Positions 21,131 to 31,571 of a DNA stretch of 64,000 nucleotides are shown here, piece by piece. The notes beneath the pieces are model-generated. The model saw only the letters and a list, made by a program, of their open reading frames with translations, was not told the origin of the DNA and did not search any database. This DNA comes from Agroathelia rolfsii (taxonomy: Eukaryota; Basidiomycota; Agaricomycetes; Amylocorticiales; Amylocorticiaceae): positions 992,001 to 1,056,000 of the forward strand of contig JABRWF010000007.1 in NCBI GenBank assembly GCA_018343915.1. Reading direction: 5' to 3'. The translations under genes were made by a program, and so were the position numbers. Position 1 is the stretch's first letter, and every line of letters begins with the position of its first letter.

Positions 21131-24100
21131 ATGTCTGCCATGACGACTGCAACGACTGCCAGCGCAGCGCAGCCAGCAAGCCCGACCACGCCGGCCTACT
21201 CTGACGATGTCGAATGGATCACCGCATATCTCACGATCCACATGCTCAGTGCCCCAAGCAGGCGCTACTCGTACATTTTCTGGATTGCAGTCTTGTTCGT
21301 CTTCGTCATCTTTGGGCTCCTGCACTGGACTGGCTCCACGGGAGGCGCTCTCGGCGCATACTGGTACAGGTGGGCACTCAGGCGCAGGACCATTGGCAAG
21401 GAAAAAATCAGGAAGAAGGGCGATCCCAGGCTGCAGCCCACGACGCTGCCATCCAACTCCCAGATTCTCTGTCTCTCCGTCATCTTCATCGCTTCCATGC
21501 TCTTCTGCTTCGTGGGCCCCGATTATATTGCCCCCGGCCTCAAGGTCTGGCAGTTCTATCGACGTGCAGAGCCGGGCACCCACATCCCCATTGACAAGCG
21601 CGAATCCTTCAATATCGACCTTTTTACGCAATGGCAACCCCAATACACGATTAACAAGGCCTGGTGGACATCCGGAGGCCGGACGGGTCTACTAGCCTTT
21701 ACTCTATTTCCTCTCTGTGTCCTCTTCGCGCTCAAAGCACCTCCTTTTGCTCTTTTTGCAATTTCTTTCATGGTCCAATATTATTTCGACAAGCTTGCCT
21801 GGCTGCACAGATGGACAGGCAGGCTTATTTGGTTCATCACCGCTCTTCATGTTGCACTCTGGAGTGTTCAGCTAGCACGAGATCACCGCACGGGAAGCGA
21901 TACGATAGCGTACGACTACGCTTGGATGTATCAAAAGTTTATCTTTGGATGGACTGTGCGTACTATCATTATTATTACTCCTACTATCCCTTCATGACGG
22001 AAGAGAGTATGTAACAAAGACGTCATTATCTAATCTACATCTATGACGCACACACACACAGGCATTCGGGCTCATGACTCTCTTGATTCTTCTCTCTCTT
22101 GCCCCGATTCGGAGAAAATACTATGAATTCTTTTATGCCGCTCACGTTATCTTAGTGCCAGCGACGCTAATCATGTCCGCGCTTCATCATCCACCCGTCT
22201 GGTGGTGGTGTTGGGCCGCGCTCGGGCTCTGGATTGGCGAGCGGATCTGGCGCGCGACATGGTGGCTGAGCACGAACGGTTTCATGGGTGGCAAGACCAA
22301 CCTCACTCCCGCCCAGCTTGCTGCCACTGCCAACCTAGGAAAGGTAGAACACTGGGAGATGAAGCCACTGGCAGCCCCAGCAGCTGCTCTATTGGAATCG
22401 CAGGCGTTCCCGCTCCCTGAATACGCGGGAGGCAGCGGCGTAGCCACGACCGACTCCAGCCCACGAGACAGCGTCGACTCTCCCCCGCGCCACCACCGTC
22501 CATCCTACAACGGCCCGCATCACCGCCCGACGCTCAGCCATCCATCAGACCACCACTTCGTCAACGTGACATCCTCCTACGTCCCCCCTCCAGGCTACGC
22601 CCTCGCAGAGCTCGTCGCGGGCAGCACCGTCCGGTTGCGGTTCATCACGCCCGGCTTCCTGCCCTGGGCGCCGGGGCAGCACTTCCTGATCACCATCCCC
22701 GCAGTTTCACGCACGACGTCGCATCCGTTCACATGTGCAAGCATCTGCGACGAGCAAGCGCCGACGGACGCGGGGCGCGAGATGCTCATGTTCGTGCGCG
22801 CCAAGCAGGGGTGGACGAAGGACCTCTGGGACACCGTCGTCAAACTCCTCGCGCGGGGCCAGACGCACGCGCCGTCGGACCGCCCGCCGGAGGGATACCC
22901 CATGCCGCCGAAGGGTGTGCTGATGCGCATCTATGTTGATGGACCGTTTGGGAGCGCGGTGAGAGCGAGGTGGGCGGAGCATTCGACGATTTTGATCGTC
23001 GTTGGGGGATCCGGGGTCAGTTTTGGGTTGGCGGTGCTGCAGTATGCGTGTATGTGTCTCGCGGGCAGGGATGGGCGTTATCTTGGCGCCAGGCCCGGTG
23101 GCTGGGGCCAGAAGGGCTTTTTCATGAGACGTGTGCGGTTTGTGTGGATCGTTCGCGATTTTTGTGAGTTGGTCCTTTGTGATACTATTGAAATGATTAA
23201 CTGGCTGAACACAAAAAATTAGCACATATTCAGTGGTGTGCGTCAATCTTGCGACGGTGTATGGCCATGGTGCCTGCACCAGGGTTGCAGATCGACATCT
23301 TCGTGACGAACTTTAAGAGTCTGCCCGTGCTGCCTCCTAGACAGCCACCCCCAGACCAACTGTGGACTACTTCTACCTTTAGCCAGACCAGCACGCTTGT
23401 TGAGACACCCGACGGGCACCTCGCCCCACCCGTGCCCCAGTTCGCGCGGGGCCGGAATACGGATCGCGGTGACGGTCAGAGCCACAGCCGGTCGAGCTCC
23501 GTCGACTCGACCGACTCACGTATATCGGCGACGGACCCCCTCGTGGATCTGAGCTACTATACGGGTGAATACGGGGGAGACGAGGAGGCGGATATTGCAC
23601 ATCGTGATAACCTAGTCGATTTGACGAATTGGGATGGGGATGATGATTCGGCGTTGCCGGGCGAGGAGGATCTCAGTCGGACGGTGCGTAAGGTGGGAAA
23701 GGTGCGGAGAGCGAATACGCGTAGGGTGGCGAAGGCGGAGCGAGCCAAGGCGGAGTTGAATACGGCGGTACACGAGCAGGATGGAGGTATTGGTATTGGT
23801 ACGCTCATGTCCCATCCGGAAGAGGAAGAGGAGGAAGAGGAAGAAGATCCTCGCCGTCATTCGGCAAAGAAGAAATCTTGGACGCCGTACGCCCAGCACA
23901 CGGGACCTAGCTCGAAGCGATTGTCTACGCAAAGATTGCTATCCAACGCAGGCGAGTTTGCAAGCTTGGACAGCTCATTGCATGATCGAGTCCTACGGGC
24001 TCAGAGCCCTCCCAACGCTTCGGTGTCTCAGGGACCATGGACCACCACTCGCACGAGCACTGAACGTGATCTTGGCGCATCAGATTCGATCCGCACACAG

Positions 24101-24773
24101 TTGTTCCATTCCGATGGTGCGCACCATCATGCCGAGCACACTTTGTCGCCCCTCAATCCTCATGGCGATCACACGGATGCTCCACATAGTAGGGGGCCTT
24201 CACCTCTCCGATCCCCCGTTTCGCCCTGGTCCGACAGTCACTCCACCGTTTACTCCCCTTCGAGTCATGCGCACACCGATGGGAAATCGTCCATGCATCT
24301 CAGCATCCGCGAGCTGATGCCCCGTAGCGGGAAAGGCAAGCACGGCGAGGAGGTGACACTTGAACCTGACGAACAGGAGATGGCCGACATTGATATTGTA
24401 TCAGAGAGAACTCGTCCTGGCAAGCCGCTCATTGATAAGATACTTGCAGAGGAGGTGGAGAAAGCCAAGGGCTCCGTTGTTGTGGCTTGTGAGTATAGTC
24501 ATTCAAACCTGAGTAATGACTTCTTCTTTCCCATTCATCTCTCTTCTTCTGCTCCTTTCTGTGTTGCCTGATTGGCTTCTGTTTCTCTAAGTCTCATGAC
24601 GATGACGATTGATGAACTGATCGGTTTATCCCTTCCCCCTTTTAGGCTGTGGACCCACATCACTAAACCAGATCGTCCGTAAAGCGATATGTTCCCAGAT
24701 CAACCCGGATCGCATACGACGTGGGGATATGCGGGGCTGGATTGCCCTTGTCTCTGAAGACTTCGAGTATTGA
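21131..24773 (+). CDS. FRE-type ferric reductase / NADPH oxidase-superfamily metalloreductase, with long insertions
   Basis: It passes electrons from NADPH through FAD and two hemes across the plasma membrane to reduce Fe(III) or Cu(II). Four exons (21131-21955, 22062-23163, 23223-24488, 24646-24773) join in phase to 1106 residues, well above the usual 600-800. The ferric-reductase TM domain has His in LAWLHRWTGR and ALHVALW and in FYAAHVILVP and SALHHPP, suitable as heme ligands. The FAD site is HPFTCASI, the NADPH site begins VGGSGVSFGLAV, and the terminal motif is CGPTSLN. A Pro/His/Ser-rich insert (about residues 380-445) precedes the FAD domain. An approximately 355-residue hydrophilic, acidic stretch (about residues 680-1035, including a Glu run near 23820) separates the two halves of the NADPH-binding domain. 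Confidence 0.93.
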
Positions 24774-25405
24774 ACGACTAAGGAAACTTCTTTTTTTTTT
24801 CTTTCTTTATTTTCTTTCTGCAGATTTTAACTTTTTCTTATAATGACAATGATTATCACGGACTTCTGTTTGCTTAACTTTACAATGGACATTAGTACAT
24901 AAGTACGTTCCGACCTTTTTGCTCATTCGTTCTTTCGGCCTTTTCTTTTTCTTGTTGATATCTACACCGGGATCACATTACACAGGCGCATGCATCAAGC
25001 GGTATAGAACTGAACTGCTTTGCATATGACAACATAAATTAATGTTTTGAAATGATTTTTTCTTACTTTACATGTAGACTCCTTGCTACTTTACTCATAA
25101 AACGAGGACTGTGCTGAACTTTGCGGCCACTCGCATATCGGACATAATCACTTCGCACGGCCGGAAGCAAACATTTTCGACTTGGACGAGTTCGCTGTAA
25201 CTTGAACCACCGGTCCAAACCAAAACTTGAATCTGCCTCTCTTCTTTAGTCCATTTATCAAGGGACCCTGCTGTCCCGTCTATTTGAGGAGATCAACAAA
25301 CTGTTCGCTCACACTCTCTTGTGCTCCCTGCGCCGGCGCAATCAAATTATTACCCATCCAGTACTACGGCGACTACTAGTGACCTCTGCGAACAGCACTA
25401 TCATT
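24774..25405. other. intergenic
   Basis: AT-rich 3' region of the ferric reductase gene and promoter of the pseudouridine synthase gene. No coding signal was seen. Confidence 0.5.
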
Positions 25406-26790
25406 ATGCCCAAGGCAACTATATCCTCCTTCCCAGTCTCTGGCCTATTTGCCATCAACAAGCCCTCTGGACCCACCTCTATGTCCATTATAAATGAAAT
25501 CGGCAAGCTTATATCCAACTCACGACTGTTCGTTGAGGAAAGTGTGCTTAAGCAGCAAGAGGACGAGCAAGGGCAAGGGAAGAAAAAAAGGCGTGGACGA
25601 GGAAAGGGCAAGCATGGTAATGTCGTCAAGATTGGTCAGGGAGGTACGCTTGATCCCTTGGCGGATGGTGTGCTAGGTATATGCCAGCAACTTTCACTTG
25701 ATTGCCCGTTGGGCTGATGCAATTATCCACGCTTGTCCATCAAAGTCATCGCTGTTGGAAGAAAGGCTACAAAGAACTTGAGCACTTATCTAGAAGGTGT
25801 CAAAGCGAGTGTGTTAGATTACGTGGAACTGACCATACCCGTCTAATATCTACTTATTCGTTGAAATGTAGGAATACCGGACGACATGTCTCCTGGGATG
25901 CGAGACAGACTCATATGATAGCGAGGGTAAGACCGTTCGCCTCGCTCCGTGGCACCATGTCACGCGGGAGCAAGTCGAAGCCGTTTTACCCCAATTCCGT
26001 GGGGAGATTGAACAAACGCCTCCAATGTACGTATTATCATGCGTGAACCAACCACGCAATAAAAACATAAAACCCCCTATCTATGCAACATACGGACAGT
26101 AGCTGATGGTTCTGCAACGGCTATAGATTCTCGGCGTTGAAAATGGATGGGAAACCGCTGTATGAATACGCACGTGAGGGCAAGCCACTGCCGAGGCCCA
26201 TTGAGAAGCGCAAGGTGACTATCTCCGAGCTGGAGGTGACGAGCTGGCTCGGCAGCGAGCATACCTTCCGCTGGCCAGAGAAAAAGTTCACCGAGGAGGA
26301 ACAAAAAGCACTTGAGAACACGCTCAAGAGCGTCGAAACCGATGCCAAAGTCGTGGATCAGCCGGATTCATTGGTGATAGAGACAGAGGAGACGAAGGCG
26401 ACTGCATCCGAGCCTGCGCCAGAAGGACAGCAAAGCTCCGACGATGCTGCGAATAGTCCGAGTCGAACGGCAGCACGCTCTGCTGTTACTCCGACTGCAT
26501 TTGGGCTTCGCATGACTGTATCTGGCGGCACCTACGTGCGCTCGATCGTGCACGACCTTAGTCACGCGGTGGGGTCTGCTGGACATGTCGTCACTTTGAC
26601 ACGGTCGGTGCAAGGCAAGTTTGCTCTTGATCCCGCGCAAAAAGATCCCAGTATCAAGGGTTGTATTCCCTGGCAGGTTTTTGAGCGTGCCTTAGCTGAT
26701 GTCGGTTCACGGGACGAGGACGGTTGGACCGAATGGGAGCGAGAAGTCCTGGACAAGCTAGAAATCGTTGATGATGGCAATGATAAATAA
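25406..26790 (+). CDS. PUS4: tRNA pseudouridine-55 synthase, TruB/PUS4 type
   Basis: It converts U55 of the tRNA T loop to pseudouridine; the yeast orthologue acts on nuclear and mitochondrial tRNAs. Four exons (25406-25676, 25746-25804, 25872-26026, 26127-26790) join in phase to 382 residues. The N-terminus has INKPSGPTSM, and the catalytic motif is GQGGTLDPLADGVL with the nucleophilic Asp. TTCLLGCETDSYDSEG, FSALKMDGKPLYEYAREG and SGGTYVRSIVHDL complete the TruB signature. There are two insertions relative to bacterial TruB: a Lys/Arg/Gln-rich one (KKKRRGRGKGK) just before the catalytic motif, and an acidic stretch of about 70 residues before GLRMTVSGG. The ATG at 25406 is the first in frame. 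Intron 2 has a GC donor. Confidence 0.92.
25805..25871 (+). other. GC-AG intron in the PUS4-type gene
   Basis: The exon ends GTC AAA, followed by gcgagt, and the acceptor is atgtag. Joining gives GVKEYRTTCLLG, as expected for the family, and total coding length is a multiple of three. Confidence 0.75.
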
Positions 26791-27627
26791 TTTATCCAAT
26801 TAGCAGCGGAACGTGTTTATAACAACAGAATAAGTTATTGTATGAATTACGTGTATAGCCCCGTCGCGAGTTGCATTGAAGTGTTGTTAGCCTGATTGAT
26901 GAATTCATCATGTTCAGGAACGTTGAATTTGAGGCGTGACTTTGTTCACTAATCATCATTATATATTGTCCATGTCCTCATCCATGCATGAGCTCGCTCA
27001 CGCGCACAAGCGGTACCGATGGTACTAACCTAGATGAATGCCTATCGTCACCGCTGACCTATGCAGGAGTACAGGCTATCAAAACGTCGGTCTTCTGCTG
27101 CAATGTGTGTTGGTTCACCGGCGCGACAAATTTGTAATGGACAATGCACGACGCAAGCAACACCAATCTAGGCCTGGTTCATACAACTTCAATCGTCGAC
27201 GCTCCACCTCCGCACGTCCTCATTGCCATTCATCCGAACTGTTGTCGAGCCACGTTTTGTTGCAGGGGACCCGCCGCTAAGGCCCATGGGCGGAAATTTC
27301 ACACGTCTGCAGTTAAAATTATAAGCAAATGAATTGCTCCGCGTCTCGACCGTGAGTAAAGGACAAAGGAAGGCATCGGCGAGACGAAAATGAACAAGGT
27401 TGAACCCGAATGAGAGGTCATTTTTCTCTCTCTCGCCAAAGGGAGGAAAGGAACGCGCGAAACGACCAAACCAATTCGATTACAGCGTCCGGGCCGGCTT
27501 CCGGTCTTCGTTTGCCGGGCCGCTGCATCCATTGATCGCCCCGCATTCTTCTGCTTTAAAAACTCGGTCGGTGGGTTGCAACTACCAATCTGTCTTATCT
27601 CTCCCCATCTCTCTACGACGACACAAA
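26791..27627. other. intergenic, promoter of the aldolase gene
   Basis: No gene was seen. A TATA-like CTTTAAAAA lies near 27554-27562, about 70 nt upstream of the next ATG, and a CT-rich leader follows it. Confidence 0.4.
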
Positions 27628-28981
27628 ATGGCTACCAACGGACATACTAACGGCACCCACGCACACCGTGCCTTGACTCAGGGTATCTATGCCCCCATCC
27701 CTACATTTTACGTCGCAGAGACGGAGGACTTGGGTTAGTACCATCGCTGCTAGTTCTGCCACTGTTGGATTTTAGCGCATTAACTGACCTGTTAAAACTG
27801 ATTAGACTTGCCCACGTTCGAGCAGCATGTCATCCGCGTTGCCCAGGCCGGCGTTAACCCACTCGTGGCAGGTTCGATGGGCGAAGGCGTCCACCTCACC
27901 CACTCCGAGCGCAAGCTCCTCATTCAATCTGCTCGCAAGGCCCTTGACTCAATCGGCTTAAACCACATCCCTATTGTCGCTGGCACGGGCACGGGCAGCA
28001 CACGGGAAACGATTGAGCTCTGCAAGGAGGCTGCTGAGGCCGGTGCAGACTATGCCATTGTCATTACCAGTGGATACTTCGCTGGCGTCCTGGTAAACAA
28101 CAAAAAAGCCATCAAAGCATTCTTCAAGGAAGTGGCCGAGAAGAGTCCCATTCCCGTCATGATCTATAACTGTGAGTGTTGATCCGTTGGACTCTAGTTG
28201 ACTATTCTTTGATGCTGACTGAACTTCTTTTTCATCACCCAGACCCTGGTGCCAGTGGCGGAATCGACATTGATTCTGAGTTGATCACAGAGCTGGCTCA
28301 GGAATCCCCTAACCTTTGTGGTGTTAAATTGACGTGGGTGTTTCATTGATTATCATGCCATCATCTTTGCAATTCTAACCGGGACCGACAACAGCTGCGG
28401 AAACGTAGGCAAGTTGACCAGGATTGCGAATATCGTTTCCGATTCCTCCTTCACATCGCAATACCCTCGCTTGAACCCCAACGCACCCTTCCTTGTCCTT
28501 GGTGGTTTCATCGATTTCCTCGTTCCATCGGCTTATGTCGACGCCCATGGTGCCATCACCGGTCTGGGGAATGTCGCACCGGTAAGTCCTTCCTTTCTTG
28601 ATCTCAGCTACCTTTGCGCATATCAACAACAAAGAACGGAATTCTGATTTGATCTTATCTTTCCTCTGCCTTCTTTGGTCATTAATATAGCACGCTTGCG
28701 CGAAACTCTGGCAGCTCGCTTCCGCTGCCCGGACGGATCTCTCGGTGCTTCCCGAGGCGAACCGGCTACAGGGCATCGTCGCCCGTGCGGACTTCACCGT
28801 GGCCAAGTTTGGCATCTCTGGCACGAAGTGGCTGCTTGAGAAGCTCTACGGCTACGGTGGCGTGCCCCGTAGGCCCTTGCCCCCCATCGAGCCCGCTGCG
28901 GCCGAGGCGCTCTGGTCTCACCCTGATACCATTGCACTCATCCAGGTTGAGCGTGAGCTGAGCGGCAAGGTGGCAGCGTAA
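27628..28981 (+). CDS. DapA/DHDPS-superfamily class I aldolase
   Basis: This is a Schiff-base aldolase or lyase of the dihydrodipicolinate synthase superfamily. Because fungi make lysine by the aminoadipate route, a role such as 2-keto-3-deoxy-sugar-acid aldolase or 4-hydroxy-2-oxoglutarate aldolase is more likely than DHDPS itself (inference). Five exons (27628-27733, 27806-28171, 28243-28333, 28395-28581, 28691-28981) join in phase to 346 residues. Visible motifs are VAGSMGEGVHLTHSER (substrate carboxylate loop), VMIYNYPGASGG with the catalytic Tyr, and CGVKLTCGN with the Schiff-base Lys. The full TIM-barrel length is present. No intron or frame problem was seen. Confidence 0.9.
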
Positions 28982-29496
28982 AGGGCGAGGCCAATCTCAC
29001 GGCCTATACAGACGTTCTATGTTTGATTACATAGGATATGTATGGGGCCAGTGCATTGTGCCTTCACTCTCGATTTTTCTCTTTCTTTCTTGATCACATA
29101 TAGCGGGAGCTATTTGTTGAATAGTAGACGATGATACGAGAACTACAAGCAGAGTTTTTTTTTTTTATGACTTTATCAAGTTAACCAACACGCCTTGTAC
29201 TTATAGCTAGACCTTATTACGATTTTTTGTTACATAAATATTTTTTCTTAAAAAGGTCTAATCATAACATGAAAACAACTCCTAGTTTGATTTCTTGAGT
29301 CTGGCTTTTTTGTGGAGTGCTTTAGGGTACATATATTGGGTTTACCTCTCCCTCTCCCGATAAAGAGGATGTACCTCTGTGTAAGTGGCAATTTTCTAAA
29401 GACGTCTAAGCCCTACCTTGAGTGCGAAGATTTCTGGGAGTGATTATCCACCGAGGGGGATGCACTTGGAAAAATACAAAACACGGAACTTAACAT
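28982..29496. other. intergenic, 3' region of the aldolase gene
   Basis: AT-rich, with a T run near 29154-29167. No gene was seen. Confidence 0.5.
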
Positions 29497-29501
29497 AAAA
29501 A
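29497..29501 (-). terminator. Pol III terminator of tRNA-Glu
   Basis: A run of five T on the minus strand begins three nucleotides beyond the tRNA 3' end. Confidence 0.7.
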
Positions 29502-29504
29502 CAT

Positions 29505-29590
29505 TCGGATACGGGGAATCGAACCCCGAGCTGCCGCGGACAAACTCTCTGAATGAGAGGCGGCAATGTTAGCCGTTACACCATATCCGA
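29505..29590 (-). tRNA. tRNA-Glu (anticodon CTC) with intron
   Basis: The 7-bp acceptor stem TCGGATA/TATCCGA closes the structure. The D-arm reads TGGTGTAACGGCTA as in eukaryotic tRNA-Glu, and the T arm GGGGTTCGATTCCCC contains the B box. The anticodon loop is CTCTCA with anticodon CTC at 29555-29557. About 14-15 nt of intron follow the base after the anticodon (about 29539-29553). The intron contains AGAGAG, which can pair with the anticodon-loop CTCTC, as in many nuclear pre-tRNAs. Confidence 0.93.
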
Positions 29591-30154
29591 GTTGATTTCT
29601 TGATGTCATCAGGTGTTAGCAGACTGTGTTTGGTTAGAGTGCATTATTTGAAGAGGAAGAGTGAAGGGATCCAAAGATAGATGAGCAAACATAGGCACAA
29701 GAATGAATGAATGAATGAAGAAAGACAGGATTAGTTTGACCAAGATGAGTATATCTGCGAGTGGTCGCTGGAGTGGTCACGACACAGAAGAAATGGACCC
29801 GTGACTGAAACCTGTCTTTCGTCTAAGCGTTATATCAAGGATAGCATATACCTGGCAGAACTGACAATTGCATAAATACCGTGCTAGCGGTGCTGCCAAC
29901 ACAGCTTCCAGCAACTGACTCAAAAGAAAGGCGAGAACACTGCAACAATAGCAACAGCATAGTATCATGTTATAAAATGGACTGTATCAACAGCATTAAG
30001 AACATAAAGTAATTCATATGTACATCAATGTACGAAAGGTATCGTTGATCGAAAAAGACCAAGTAAAAAAAGAGATGCGCATTGCCTGGCAGCTCAGCTA
30101 CCAAACCGAAACCTGTTCTCTATTCTAAGAGCCAATCTTCGAGGCTTTAGCTAA
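29591..30154. other. intergenic
   Basis: No gene was seen. There is a short (gaat)n run near 29702-29718 downstream of the repeat-protein gene. Confidence 0.5.
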
Positions 30155-30218
30155 TTAGGCGCTGTAGACAGAAAACGTAAATGATCATATAACTTGAGAG
30201 AGCATGTATGATGCTTAC

Positions 30219-31391
30219 TTACAAGGAGGCAGAGCCGGAGGGAGCAGGCGGGACCGAGCCGGTGGGCTTGGGGAGATCAGAGAACGAGAACGATCCGGTC
30301 GGCCTAGGGCGACGAGAGTATGAGCCCGTTGGCTTAGGAGGGTGCGAGAAGGAGCTGAACTGTACTCCGCTAGCGCCGTTGTTGGCATTGTCGTCGCCAC
30401 TAAGAGGGAAAGCGGGTCCACCACCAGGTCCCTGAGGTACACCCGATGGCTGGGGTCGTCCGGATAGGGCGGAGCCACTAGGGGATGAAGGAGCGGAGAA
30501 GCTGCCACTTGGGAAAGGCGCAGGAGCCGAACCACTCGGGAATGGAGGAGCAGAGAAACCGCTTCCGGAGGGAAGAGAAGCAGAAGAGAAGCTAGGCTCC
30601 ACCTCGTCGCGTTTGGAAGCGTTAGACGGCTGAGGCGGTGGAAGGGAGTAGGGCGCGGATCCAGAAGGCTTGGGGTGAGGGGGGTGAGAGAACGAGAATC
30701 CGACACCGTCAGAACCATCAGCCGAGGGGGCGCCAGATGAGTTCGGGTGGCCAGAATGAGGGTGGCCACTGAAGCTGGGCTTGGGCGGGTGCGAGAAGCT
30801 CGCGCTCACTTCAGCACGGGCCACTTTGGAAATGTGAGAAGGCTTGGGATGGTGATGAGAGAAGGAAACCGATCCACTAGGTTTAGGGTGGGGATGAGGA
30901 GAGAATGAGAAGCTGGCGCTGCCAGGACCATCGGCCGAGGGGGCGCCAGATGGGTGCGGGTGTCTAGAGTGAGGATGACCACTAAAGCTGGGCTTGGGTG
31001 GGTGCGAGAAGCTTGCGCTGACTTCTGCACGAGCTGCATTAACAGCGCGAGAGGGCTCTGAGGGTGCAGAGAAAGGAAGTGATCCAGTAGGCTTGGGCGG
31101 GAGAGAGAAAGAAAGGGAGCCAGTAGGCTTGGGATGACCAGAGAATGGGAAAGAACTGAAATCAACGTTCTCTCCCTGTCCTGGCTGAGGGAACCCAGAT
31201 GGGTGCGGGTGTGCCGAGAATGCACTAGGCAAAGCCGGAGGAGAGAAGCTCTGGGAAGGAGGGGGAGGAAAAGAGAAAGATGGCTCCACAAGCGAAGCAG
31301 AGTCAGCTGGGACGCCGCCATTGAGAGGTGCAGCAATGACTTGAGCCGTGAGGGCAAGAGAAACCAAAGCGAACAAGGATTTGTTGAACAT
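30219..31391 (-). CDS. secreted Pro/Ser/His-rich repeat protein, possible Kex2-processed precursor
   Basis: No enzyme domain is visible. The ATG at 31391 starts MFNKSLFALVSLALTAQVIAA, a clear signal peptide. The remaining roughly 370 residues are made of short PKPSGS, PKPTGS and GHPHP-type units. A longer 71-residue unit starting ARAEVSASFSHPPKPSF occurs twice, and a related third unit begins SKRDEVEPSFS. The KR there is a candidate Kex2 cut site, and AR stands at the aligned place in the other two. As drawn it ends ...GSASL with TAA at 30219-30221, giving 390 residues. A gtaagt donor overlaps that stop and a ctacag acceptor downstream would instead give ...SASFA, ending at 30155. A cell-wall-associated or processed-peptide role is inference only. 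Confidence 0.8.
   Translation of the reverse strand: MFNKSLFALVSLALTAQVIAAPLNGGVPADSASLVEPSFSFPPPPSQSFSPPALPSAFSAHPHPSGFPQPGQGENVDFSSFPFSGHPKPTGSLSFSLPPKPTGSLPFSAPSEPSRAVNAARAEVSASFSHPPKPSFSGHPHSRHPHPSGAPSADGPGSASFSFSPHPHPKPSGSVSFSHHHPKPSHISKVARAEVSASFSHPPKPSFSGHPHSGHPNSSGAPSADGSDGVGFSFSHPPHPKPSGSAPYSLPPPQPSNASKRDEVEPSFSSASLPSGSGFSAPPFPSGSAPAPFPSGSFSAPSSPSGSALSGRPQPSGVPQGPGGGPAFPLSGDDNANNGASGVQFSSFSHPPKPTGSYSRRPRPTGSFSFSDLPKPTGSVPPAPSGSASL
30712..31048 (-). repeat. 213-nt direct repeat inside the secreted protein gene
   Basis: Two copies of a 71-codon unit lie offset by 213 nt (for example 30772 and 30985). Each encodes ARAEVSASFSHPPKPSF, then SGHPHS and SGAPSADG. The second half of each unit has diverged more than the first. 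Confidence 0.75.
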
Positions 31392-31564
31392 GATCAAAAG
31401 TAATGAAGGTTTTTAAATGAACGGGTATTTCAAATACGTCAAAGCCCAATTGATCTACAAGCAGCAGTTGAGTTTTCTAAGTCACGGATCAGAGTGTGTG
31501 TGAACCTACTTAGGAAGCACTAGCTGGGGGACTGATGAGAATTTGCACTCGCAAAGATGCCATC

Positions 31565-31571
31565 CTTTATA
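31565..31571 (-). promoter_or_regulatory. possible TATA box of the secreted repeat protein gene
   Basis: TATAAAG on the minus strand, 174 nt upstream of the ATG. The distance would imply a leader of over 100 nt, possibly with an intron. Confidence 0.3.

Noticed and set aside
21122..21643. 173-codon open frame on the - strand
   Set aside because: It is antisense to the first exon of the ferric reductase, whose membrane and motif content is clear.
30215..30769. 184-codon open frame overlapping the secreted repeat protein
   Set aside because: It is an alternative frame of the same repetitive DNA; the signal-peptide frame is the real one.
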